A DNA stretch of 64,000 bases, taken from Saccopteryx bilineata (lineage: Eukaryota; Chordata; Mammalia; Chiroptera; Emballonuridae). The DNA is taken from the NCBI RefSeq assembly GCF_036850765.1, contig NC_089495.1, forward strand, positions 26,628,875 through 26,692,874, read 5' to 3'. The translations under genes were made by a program, and so were the position numbers. The notes under the pieces are model-generated. The model did no database searches, had not been told where the DNA came from, and was given only the letters and a program-made list of their open reading frames with translations. Within the stretch, counting starts at the first letter, position 1. Each line of letters opens with the position of its first letter. This document shows positions 12,519 to 22,305 of the stretch, in pieces.

Positions 12519-12926
12519 TTGTATTAGGTCTTTTGTTTGTTTGTTTGTTTTGTTTGTATTTTTCCAAAGTTAGAAGTGGGAAGGCAGTCAGACAGACTCC
12601 CGCGTGTGCCTAACTGGGATCTACCTGGCATGCCCTCCAGGGGGCAACGCTCTGTCCATCCAGGGCACTGTTCCATTGCTGTGGGAACCATTCTAGCACC
12701 TCAGGTGGAGACCATGGAGCCATCCTCAGTGGCCGGGCCAACTTTGCTCCAGTGGAGTCTTGGCTGAGGGAGGGGAAGAGAGAGAGAGGAAAGAGAGGGG
12801 GGAGGGGGGAGAAGCAGATAGGTGCTTCTCCAGTGTGCCCTGACCAGAAATAGAACCCGGGACTTCCACATGTTGGGCTGACACTCTACCGCTGAGCCAA
12901 TGGGTCAAGGCCTTGCATTAGGTTTT
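12519..12926 (-). repeat. VES-like SINE with imperfect TSDs
   Basis: On the plus strand the T/GT-rich tail comes first, then 'TTTTTCCAAAGTTAGAAGTGGG', the CCACGGAGCC-like blocks, a GA tract, and the head in reverse ('CTACCGCTGAGCCAATGGGTCAAGGCC'). Flanks read TTG(T/C)ATTAGGT(C/T)TT at about 12519-12532 and 12913-12926. Confidence 0.88.
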
Positions 12927-13415
12927 AAGTGTACTTTTTTCTTTAATATGGAAAATCGCCCATTCTCTGTTGTTCTATGACACTGACATTAGGCAGAGTC
13001 CTACTTGGATGATTGTCTTTTTGAATATTCCACATACTAACACATCATCAGTCTTACTGCTTCCCCATAGAGTAGCTTAACTTATGTTTTATTCTGTTTC
13101 CTAGAACCTGAAAATTAAAGAAATGAGAACATTTGCCAGTCCAGAAAATGTACAAAAAGAGGCATTCAGTTTCAATGCATAGGGAGAAGAAATGTGAACC
13201 CCAGTCTGCAACATTGCTTTTATGCCTCCTCCAAAGACTGAGAAACTTATGTAGTATGGTAAAAGAAAGAGTCGAGATATAATTGCAAATGATCTTTACA
13301 AATTGTTATCCAATTGTTCATATTTTATTTATTAAGAATTCCATATTTTCCTTAGTGGTTTTAAATGCTTCTAAATGCTTCTTTGTACTTCAGTCTATTC
13401 TAGATTTTTTATTTA

Positions 13416-13483
13416 GCTGCATTTGTCTGTTTATACATACACCAATATCGCTGCATTTGTCTGTTTATACATACACTAATATC
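13416..13483. repeat. 34-bp tandem duplication
   Basis: Unit 13416-13449 is repeated at 13450-13483 with a single C/T difference. The unit begins GCTGCATTTGTCTG and ends in CAATATC or TAATATC. It lies inside the ancient L1, so it is probably a replication-slippage duplication. Confidence 0.95.
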
Positions 13484-13877
13484 ACTTGGTTTTTAGTAGC
13501 CTAGCACAGTACAGAATAGTCTGGTGTTGTATAGCATATCTTATATTTGATGCAGTCACATCTCTTTTGCTAAATTTTTTTTCTACAGGATTATTCTAAC
13601 CATTACTTATTTACTTTTACATATAAATTTCAGAATCGAAATTCTAGCATCAGATTTAAAAGTACCTGTGGATATTTTCATTGAGATTGTGACAAATTTA
13701 TATATTAACCGTGGGAAAACTAACATTTTTAAGATGTTTAGTTTTCTTATGTCAAACAAAGGAATTATCAATCTTTGCAAGAGTGCTTGTGTGGCTTTTC
13801 AAGAATTTTAAGTTCACCACATGCAAGTTTTGTACATTTCTCATTAGGCTCATTTCCAAGTATTTCATTTATTTTTT

Positions 13878-14252
13878 TTATTTTTTATTTATTTTTTTTT
13901 GCATTTTTCTGAAGCTGGAAATGGGGAGGCAGACAGACTCCTGCATGCACCCAACCGGGATCCACCCGGCATGCCCACCAGGGGGCGATGCTCTGCCCAT
14001 CTGGGGCGTCGCTCTGTTGCATCCAGAGCCATCCTAGTGCCTGAGGCAGAGGCCACAGAGCCATCCTCAGTGCCCAGGCCATCTTTGCTCCAGTGGAGCC
14101 TCAGCTGCGGGAGGGGAAGAGAGACAGAGAGGAAAGAGAGGGGGAGGGGTGGAGAGGCAGATGGGCGCTTCTCCTGTGTGCCCTGCGGGGAATCAAACCC
14201 GGGACTCCTGCACACCAGGCCGACGCTCTACCACTGAGCCAACCGGACAGGG
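13878..14252 (-). repeat. VES-like SINE A
   Basis: Reverse-oriented VES-like SINE: T-run, 'GCATTTTTCTGAAGCTGGAAATGG', 'CCACCAGGGGGCGATGCTCTGCCC', a GA tract, then the head 'CTACCACTGAGCCAACCGG'. It shares private variants with SINE B (14531-14903), such as 'CTCAGCTGCGGG' and 'CCCTGCGGGGAATC'. Those variants show the two are copies made by a tandem duplication rather than independent insertions. Confidence 0.9.
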
Positions 14253-14530
14253 CCTCATCTATTCTTATAATGATAAATAACATCATCCCATTTTTTTTTA
14301 TATTTTTAACTAATAGTGTGTTTATATACAAATATTATTGATTTTTGTATATTAGTTTTATATCTTTATATATAACTAAATTTTTTTACCATTTGTATTA
14401 GTATCAGCATTCACCTTCCTAGGCTTTCCAGACATAAAATTCTATCAACTTCCTTGATATATTGTAAACCTCCCTTTAATTTTGATTGTAATGCCTCTAA
14501 TTGTTTTCTTCCTTCTGACTGCAAAATATA
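14253..14530. repeat. Tandem-duplicated L1 segment, copy 1
   Basis: It matches 14904-15180 base for base except for one T fewer in a T-run near 14291. The unit length is about 650 bp including the adjacent SINE. Confidence 0.95.
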
Positions 14531-14903
14531 ATTTTTTTTTTCTGTATTTTTCTGAAGCCGGAAACGGGGAGAGACAGTCAGACAGACTCCTGCATGCGCC
14601 CAACCGGGATCCACCTGGCATGCCCACCAGGGGGCGATGCTCTGCCCATCTGGCGCGTCGCTCTGTTGCATCCAGAGCCATCCTAGCGCCTGAGGCAGAG
14701 GCCACAGAGCCATCCTCAGTGCCCAGGCCATCTTTGCTCCAGTGGAGCCTCAGCTGCGGGAGGGGAAGAGAGAGACAGAGAGGAAGGAGAGGGGGAGGGG
14801 TGGAGAGGCAGATGGGCGCTTCTCCTGTGTGCCCTGCGGGGAATCAAACCCGGGACTCCTGCACACCAGGCCGACGCTCTACCACTGAGCCAACCGGACA
14901 GGG
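14531..14903 (-). repeat. VES-like SINE B, hybrid of A and C
   Basis: Its left portion up to about 14590 ('CTGAAGCCGGAAAC', 'GAGAGACAGTCAGACAGACTCC') matches SINE C at 15190-15240. From about 14591 onward ('TGCATGC', 'AACCGGGATCCACC', 'CTCAGCTGCGGG', 'AACCGGACAGGGCC') it matches SINE A. This is the structure expected from an unequal crossover between A and C. Confidence 0.88.
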
Positions 14904-15180
14904 CCTCATCTATTCTTATAATGATAAATAACATCATCCCATTTTTTTTATATTTTTAACTAATAGTGTGTTTATATACAAATATTATTGATTTTTGTAT
15001 ATTAGTTTTATATCTTTATATATAACTAAATTTTTTTACCATTTGTATTAGTATCAGCATTCACCTTCCTAGGCTTTCCAGACATAAAATTCTATCAACT
15101 TCCTTGATATATTGTAAACCTCCCTTTAATTTTGATTGTAATGCCTCTAATTGTTTTCTTCCTTCTGACTGCAAAATATA
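14904..15180. repeat. Tandem-duplicated L1 segment, copy 2
   Basis: Second copy of 14253-14530, identical apart from one T in a homopolymer. The identity implies a very recent duplication or an assembly duplication. Confidence 0.95.
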
Positions 15181-15566
15181 ATTTTTTTTTTCTGTATTTT
15201 TCTGAAGCCGGAAACAGGGAGAGACAGTCAGACAGACTCCGGCATGTGCCCCACTGGGATCCACCCAGCACGCCCACCAGGGGGCGACGCTCTGCCCACC
15301 AGAGGGCGATGCTCTGTCCATCCAGGGCATCGCTCTGCTGCGACCAGAGCCACTCTAGCGCCTGGGGCAGAGGCCTAGGAGCCATCCCCAGCGCCCGGGC
15401 CATCTTTGCTCCAGTAGAGCCTCGGCTGAGGGAGGAGAAGAGAGAGACAGAGAGAAAGGGGAGGGGAGGGGTGGAGAAGCAGATGGGCGCTTCTCCTGTG
15501 TGCCCTGGCTGGGAATCGAACCCAGGACTTCTGCACTGAGCCAACTGGCCAGGACCAAAATATAAT
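15172..15566 (-). repeat. VES-like SINE C with 11-bp TSDs
   Basis: TSD CAAAATATAAT is perfect at 15172-15182 and 15556-15566. The right TSD runs straight on into L1 sequence, so this is an ordinary insertion. The body has both GGGGGCGACGC and AGGGCGATGC blocks, unlike A and B, which carry one. Confidence 0.92.
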
Positions 15567-18500
15567 ATTTTTAATACAGCATTAAAAATGAGTAGAGATA
15601 GAAGCATTCCTGTCTTGTTCCTGATTTTAGCAAACAGGCCTCTAGTATTTCTCCATTAAGTAGAACACTGGCTTTTGGAATGAGGTACATGGTTTATCAT
15701 TTTAAGGAAGTATCAATTGATTACTTCTTGAATAATGTCCTTTGAATCAGAAATAGATCTTGACTTTTGTTAAGGCTTTTTTAGTATGAATGCAGATAAT
15801 CAAAGGTTTTCTTTATTCATTTTATATTTATTAAAGTGGATACTTATATTAATGAATTTCCTAAAATTGAACCACCCTTACATTTGTGAAATAAGTCCCA
15901 TTTGGTCATGATGCATTATGTTTTAATATGTTATTTAATTCTATTCAATAATATTTTGTTTAGGATATCTATAACCATGTTCATAGATGTAACTGATAAG
16001 ATTTTTGTTGCAATTTTTCTTTGGTAGTTTTTAAAGATGTTTTCTCCTTATTTTCTGGGCTAGTATAACAGTATTAGGGTTCTGTACCTCTGAAGCTCTG
16101 AGGGAACTCCCAACTGAAAGAATCAAGACCGCTGGTTGTTGTGACCAGTTCTTTGAAAACTTATTTTATGTTTTCTTCTCGAATTTGGTTGTTTTAAACA
16201 TTCTAGGTCTACTGTGGATGTTTTGGTATATTTCCCTGGAAAATTAATCATTTTATGTAACTTTTTAAATTTTTTTGCATAGAATTATGTCAATTGTCTC
16301 TAATAATACTTTTATATCCTTTTTATTTTGCATAATTGTTTAGTTCCTATTTTCTCCCATTTAGAAAATTAGGTTAACTACTGTTTCAGAATTGTCATCT
16401 TTTTTTTTTTTTTTTGAACATTTATTTCTCCTCTTACTCTAACAAATTCCTTCTGCTTTTAAAAACAGGCATTTTTTTTTTAGTTAAGACAAATATTATA
16501 CTTACTTATATCCACTGTTTAATTTTATTAACACATATGGTTTTGAGTCGTTCTTTTATCACTGCTTTAATTGTACCTCACAGATTTTGATATGTTGTAC
16601 TTCTGTAGTCATTATTAGTGTTACTTTCTATAGAAATACTGACATTTTTGTATACAATTCCTTTGAAACCTAAGAGTGATAGAAAAGAGAATTGTAACAT
16701 CAAGGTGATAGGACTTTTTAGATCATGTTCATCAGTTCTGTTTATTGAAAATATTTATGTTATTTACCCTTTATTGAACTTACTGAGGTTTTTTGTCACC
16801 TAATTTATTGTTATTTTTCAACAATGTTCATGTCCTTGAAGAGAAAATAAATACACTATTAGGAAGAAGTAATTGTTATATATTTCAAGGACGTTTTTAT
16901 TATGTTTTTAGTTCCTCTATATTTTTATTTTTTGTCCACTCAAAACACCTTAACCCAAGACTTATATATTAAATTTTCTTATGATTAGTGCGATTCTATT
17001 TCTCCTTGTGTGTTCTATATTTTATGCTTTCTGAATATCTTTGATTTGCTATTTGATGCATAGATATTCATAACTGTCACATTGTTATTGTGAGTGATGT
17101 TCCTTAGCATCATAAAATAGTTTTCTATGGTTTTCGGACTGAATTCTATTTTGTCAATTATCAAGATTGCCATATTTGCTTTTATTTTTACATTAATTGG
17201 ATCTACTTCTCCCATCTTTTAGTTTAGCCTTTCTGAATCATTTTGTTTTACATTGGGTTTTGTTTTGTGAGCACTTCCAATATGTCTTTATATGAACAGA
17301 CTATTCAATACTATTGATATTTACTGATAAAACTGATATATTTGATCTTAGCTTTATCATATCTATTTCATTTTATATTTATTGTTCATATAATATTATA
17401 ATTTTTGCTCTTATTCTTTAACAACTTTTATTTTATTTTATTGGGTAATTAATGAAGTTAGTAGTATGTTTGTTTATTAAGCATCCAAAAAGTGATAATT
17501 TTTAAAAAGTTCTTACTTTACTTTTTCTTGTTTATACTTCTACTGTACTATTTTTCATCTTAAAAAATAGTTTTTGACCCTTAATTATTATCTTCACTGG
17601 CTCAATAAACTTACTTTACTTTTCCATTTATCTCCAATGTGTTGTTACATTTCTCATTTTAAACAGCATTTTATTTTATTGATAGGTGACTTAGTATTTT
17701 TCTAAGTTCTCTGTTGAAAGTTTTTTTATTCTGTAAAACAAATAAATTTACTTGATATGTTTTAGAGCTAACTCCTTTCAGATTATCATTAAATGTTTTT
17801 AGTGATATTATCTAACTCTAATATTTAGATCTATGATCTAAAATATGTTTTCTTGGACAATGTACATAATTAAGCCTATTTCAAATTTTTTTCAGCCACT
17901 TTTTTATGCATATGTAATATCACCTTTGCTTGTGTTCTGTATCTTTGTTTCCTTTGCCAATTTTTTTATTTTACTTCTTGGTTTAATTATTTCTTTCATA
18001 TCCTTTACTGTACTTGCAATTATGTCTGTTTTGCCTTAGCTATCTTGTAGTTTAGTTTGTGTCTCTCAGATTATTTTTCTTTTGCTTTTTATTGTGTTTC
18101 ATTTTTTGTGTCTTTTTCTGTTTGAGCTTTGAAACTTCTGACTTTTGTTGTTCTTTCATATCTCTTTTGCTTGTTTAATTAATCTTGGAGAGTCATGTTT
18201 CAGCTCTTGTTTTTGGCAGGATGTTTTGGTAATCATTTTCTCTATTTCTGTGATAGTAGCTTTCTAGGGATGCTGTGCCTTTATTTTTTTTTCTGTTCAT
18301 GATATTGTATGCAGAGGAATAGCATCTATAGATGTTCATAGCTATCTTGTCACTATTTTAAGCATCACCATCAGCAGCATTTCTGCATCCGAAAGGAATA
18401 TTTGGGTAGTTCAGGGGTGTCTTCTTCAATTGGTAAAGTGTTATTTAATAAATAACAATTTGGAATGAGAATTCTCTTACCTGCTAATTATTAATTTATA

Positions 18501-18746
18501 TCCTTTAATTAACCTTTTTTTAAAACTGTGTCCTTTTTTCTCTTCCCCAGAAAGACCAAAATTATTACATCTTTTAAAATGTCTCCTCTCATATAATGTG
18601 TGACTAGTTCAATGGTTACCTCTCATTCCACATATTTTTAAAATCATTTTTTCAAAGTCCTTAAATTTGGTGTACTGCTCTACCAACTGGTACACTGTTT
18701 TCATTAATTTCTTACTGGAGTGCACCATTTTATTTGGGCTTATATA

Positions 18747-18906
18747 TTTTTTAATGTTTATTTATTGAGTTAGCAAGAGAAGAAAGGAAAAAAGAGAGAG
18801 AATGAGAGATAAGAGTATCAATCTGTTTCTTTATGTGCCCTGACTGGGGATTGTACCTCTGTGCTTCTAGATGATGTTCTAACTAACTGTGCTACCTGGT
18901 CAGGAC
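18747..18906 (-). repeat. Old short tRNA-derived SINE, reverse orientation
   Basis: 'TTTATTTATTGAG' tail, GA-rich tract, 'TTATGTGCCCTGACTGGGGATTGTACC', and a head remnant 'CTAACTGTGCTACCTGGTCAGG'. It is more diverged than the other SINEs. Confidence 0.75.
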
Positions 18907-19459
18907 TGGGCTTAGAATTTAGATGATATTTTCTGTGTTCTCTCAAAATTAAGACATTGACACATTCTCTCTTTACTCTTTAAAAAACTTCAAAAATAAT
19001 TTTACTCACTTTGTGTTTATTTCCAAACAAACCTATAAATTTGAAATTGGTAATATTTTTCAATATCTTACTTGTGCTGTAAATAATTTTATTTGTTTTC
19101 CTTGTTAATCTACATGGATTATAAAAGATGTTTGAAGAGATTTTAATTTATGTGGCACAATTATCTTATAAAACCAGGAAGTGACAGGATCATATATTTT
19201 ACTAAACATTTGTTTTATACCACAAAATATGATAAAACTGATTTTGAATCTTCGGTAAAATTAAAGGGAACTTGGATTGAAAAAATGAAGTAACAGAATA
19301 CATATTAAAATGTATTCCTTAAATAAAGGTAGAAAATTCAATGTAATATCATAATTAAAACCTGAATTAAAATTATTTAAGCACAGTACTAACAGTGTAG
19401 AATGTCAAAATAATGATTTGATAGTCTTAATATTTCCACAAAAGTATAAACAGTCAAGA
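18907..19459. other. Anonymous AT-rich DNA
   Basis: Nothing recognisable; AT-rich with no ORF over 60 codons. Confidence 0.5.
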
Positions 19460-20750
19460 TATGAACTGAGTAAAAATATTTGCAACTAAATCTACAAATA
19501 ACTTGTATCTAGAATATATTACAAAGCCTCAAAATAATAATAATATAATAATAATAAAAACAAAAACAAATAGAACAATCTAATTAGGTATTTGGAAAGA
19601 AAAACTCAGATATTTCATAAAAGGAGAAATACTAATGGCGAATAAACACATAAAAATATGTTAACAATTATTAGCCATTGGGGGAAACAAAAATTGATGA
19701 GTTATTACTCCCTGTCTATCAGAACAGTTAAATAAAAAGTAGCAATACCAAATACTGGCAAGAATGAAGAAAATATTTGATCTTTCATACATTGCTGGTA
19801 GAAATATCAGAAAAAGAATTGGGCTATTTATCATAAAACTAAATATACACACACCATGCAATCATACAGGGCACTATGCTGAGTGAAAAATGTCAATCTT
19901 AATAAGTTACATATTATATGGTTCTATTTCTATAACATTCCCCAAAATGAAAAAAATAATAGGGATAGTAGGAATAAAGATATAATTAATCAGTAGCTGC
20001 CAGGAATTAGAGATGGCATAAATAAAGGCAAGGTGAAATGTGACTATCAACAGGTAACGGGAAGGAGTTCCTTTGCGGTGAAAGAAGAGTTTTATATCTT
20101 GGTTGTGGTGGTGAGTTCACAAATCCAACAGATGTGATAAAACTGAATAGAATTTTACATATATAAACAAACACAAGTAGAAGCACATGTACACAGTAAG
20201 TACCTGTGAAATTTGAATGGAGTCTGTAGTTCTTACCAATGTCTACTGTATCGTTTTGATATTGTTCTACACTTATTTAGAATATTACTACTGGAAGCCC
20301 TTGCTGATTGGCTCAGTGGTAGAGCATCAACCCTGCATGTGGAAGTCCCAGGTTTAATTCCCAGTAAAGGCACACAGGGCAAGCAACCATCTGCTTCTCC
20401 TCCCATCCCCCTTCCCTTTCTCTCTCACTCTCTCCCTTTTCCCTTCCTACAGCCATGGTTTGATTGATTCAAGTGCATTGGCTCTGGGCTTTGAGGATGG
20501 CTCCATGGAGTCTCCACCTCAGGAGCTAAAAATAGCTTATTGGGAGAAGATGGGCAGAGCATTGGCCCCAGGCAGGGGTTACTGGGTGGATCCCAGTCAG
20601 GTACATGCAGGAGTCTATTTCTCCTCCTCTCACTTAATTATTTATTTTTTAAAAAATAATATTACTACTGAGAAACATTGAATTAAGGGTACATGGGATC
20701 ACTTTATTATTTTTAAAGCTTTCTGTGAGTCTATAGTAATTTCTTCAAAA
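19460..20750 (+). repeat. Old L1 3' end with nested SINE
   Basis: Sense-strand L1 landmarks: 'ACATTGCTGGTAGAAATATCAGAAAA', 'ATCATACAGGGCACTATGCTGAGTGAAA', 'TATATGGTTCTATTTCTATAACATT', 'GGTTGTGGTGGTGAGTTCACA', and, beyond the nested SINE, 'TTCTGTGAGTCTATAGTAATTTC'. A VES-like SINE splits it at 20294-20657. No coding capacity remains. Confidence 0.75.
20281..20670 (+). repeat. VES-like SINE with perfect 13-bp TSDs
   Basis: The SINE at 20294-20657 starts with a tRNA-like head ('GATTGGCTCAGTGGTAGAGC' and 'GGTTTAATTCC') and ends in 'TTATTTTTTAAAAAAT'. TSD AATATTACTACTG is perfect at 20281-20293 and 20658-20670. The body is an older variant, with the second half carrying 'AGCTAAAAATAGCTTATTGGG'. 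Confidence 0.92.
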
Positions 20751-20792
20751 AACACACAATTACTAGATCAAATTATAAATTAGAAAGTAATG

Positions 20793-20957
20793 AAAGAATA
20801 GTATGCATTTGCCCTGGCCAGAAAACTAAGTTGGTTAGAGTCTCATCCCAGTATGAGGTTGCTGGTTCGACCTCCAGTCAGGACACATACAGAAACAGAT
20901 CCACATTCCTCTCTTTCTGAAATTAATGAATTAAAAATATTTTAAAAGAACAGTATG
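20793..20957 (+). repeat. Short old tRNA-derived SINE
   Basis: The element (about 20806-20944) has head 'GCCCTGGCCAGAAAACTAAGTTGGTTAGAG' and B-box remnant 'GGTTCGACCTCC'. Flanking direct repeats AAAGAA(T/C)AGTATG lie at 20793-20805 and 20945-20957 with one mismatch. Confidence 0.8.
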
Positions 20958-21900
20958 TTTTGGCACACTGAATTAATTAAAGGGATTAGTGAAATATCTA
21001 AGCCTATCCAGGAATTATTTCAATAAGAAGAATAATGTTCATAAAAATGATGCTTAGTTTTCTCTCACATTTCAATTTTTTTTAAAGTTGAAACTTAAAA
21101 TTAAACTTAGAATTAGAAAACTGTAATGTTAATCACTTTTAGAAGTTTTAGTGTCACTGACAAAGATTTTAACTATATATTCCATATAAGGTCTGCTCAG
21201 GAATTTCTTTTCCCTGGGTTAGGGTTCAATTCTGTAGTCATATATTTACTGTTAAAATACTGAGACTCAGGAAATTTTTACCAAAATTATTCCTTAAACT
21301 TCCTCTTTTCCATTAAACATTCATTTTGTCTTTCTCTGGCATCCTCAAGATTCTATTTTAACTTTTACTTTTATTTGAGTTATGACTTCCTAAATGTAGC
21401 TGTATGTGTTTAATTACATTATAAAAGGGGTATATTTTAAAAAACGGGTCTGCATCAGCCTCATTATTGTTCAAACATGAATGTGCTGCGCAATCAGCAC
21501 ATTTCTGGTTCCAGTGCTGGGAATTTGAGTTGAACCACTGAGAGGTCTTTAAATGCCAACCATGTGCCAATTCCTGTTTGATACAGAGTATCAATCTTCT
21601 GAAAACAACATTTCTCTCCACCCACATAAGAAGACATGTTAACATCAAAAGAAGAAAAGTATATTTTCTTAACTGTATTTTAGTTCCAAGATTATTCAAA
21701 TCCATCCAGAAGATGAATACCTCTGGTACTTTGATTTTCTCACATATAAAAAGAAAACTGAACAAAAATTAAAAAATAAAAATAACATTAATCTGAATAT
21801 CTGTAGGGACAATGTGTGGTGTTAAGTCATTTGGATGCTCTAAACAACCATGTCAACTCAATCCATTAAAAAATAAATTAAAAACATAAAAACAAAATAT
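20958..21900. other. Anonymous DNA
   Basis: No repeat recognised. Overlapping 135-codon (minus) and 64-codon (plus) ORFs near 21358-21772 show no domain and no splice context. Confidence 0.4.
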
Positions 21901-22305
21901 AAAGTTTATGCAGCCTGACCAGCAGCAGGACAGTAGATAGAGCATTGGACTGGAATGTGGAGGACCCAGGTTCGAAACCCTAAGGTTGCCTGCTTGAGCA
22001 TGGGCTCATCCGACTTGAGGGTGGGCTCATCCGGCTTGAGTGCAGGGTCACTGGCTTGAGCGTGGGATCACATACATGACCCCTTTGTCGCTGGCTTGAG
22101 CCCAAGGTCGCTGGCTTGAGCTAAGGTTTGCTTGCTTTGCTGTAGCACCCAGGTCAGGGCACATAGGAGAAAGTAATCAATGAACAACTAAGGTGTTACA
22201 ATGAAGAATTGATGCTTCTCATCTCTCTCCCTTCCTATCTGTCTGTCCCTGTCTGTCTCTCTCTCTGACTCTCTTTTTGTCTCTGTCAAAAGAAAAGTTT
22301 ATGCA
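21901..22305 (+). repeat. Rhin-1-like SINE with perfect 12-bp TSDs
   Basis: The SINE at 21913-22293 has head 'GCCTGACCAGCAGCAGGACAG', B-box 'GGTTCGAAACC', then four 'GCTTGAG' units and a CT-rich 3' segment. TSD AAAGTTTATGCA is perfect at 21901-21912 and 22294-22305. Confidence 0.93.

Larger units (their letters stand above)
13290..18450 (-). repeat. Ancient L1, mostly ORF2, reverse orientation
   Basis: In antisense the sequence follows L1 ORF2 over several kilobases. Landmarks: 'GATATTTTCATTGAGATTGTGAC' near 13670, 'CTCATTTCCAAGTATTTCATTT' near 13847, 'GAAGCATTCCTGTCTTGTTCCTGATTTTAG' near 15600, 'TTGAACCACCCTTACATTTGTGAAATAAGTCCCATTTGGTCATGATG' near 15865, and 'ATTGTACCTCACAGATTTTGATATGTTGTA' near 16570. 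The part beyond about 17.4 kb is too diverged for confident placement, so the right edge is a guess. Three VES SINEs interrupt it. No reading frame survives. Confidence 0.7.

Noticed and set aside
14482..15607. ORFs of 149, 135 and 170 codons on both strands
   Set aside because: They run across VES-like SINE sequence and its duplicated flank; the same peptides recur at every VES copy (for example near 36264, 50001 and 52780), so they are repeat-derived.
21985..22140. Spaced repeats resembling a small CRISPR-like array
   Set aside because: The 'GGCTTGAG' units are the internal repeats of the Rhin-1-like SINE, in a mammalian genome.
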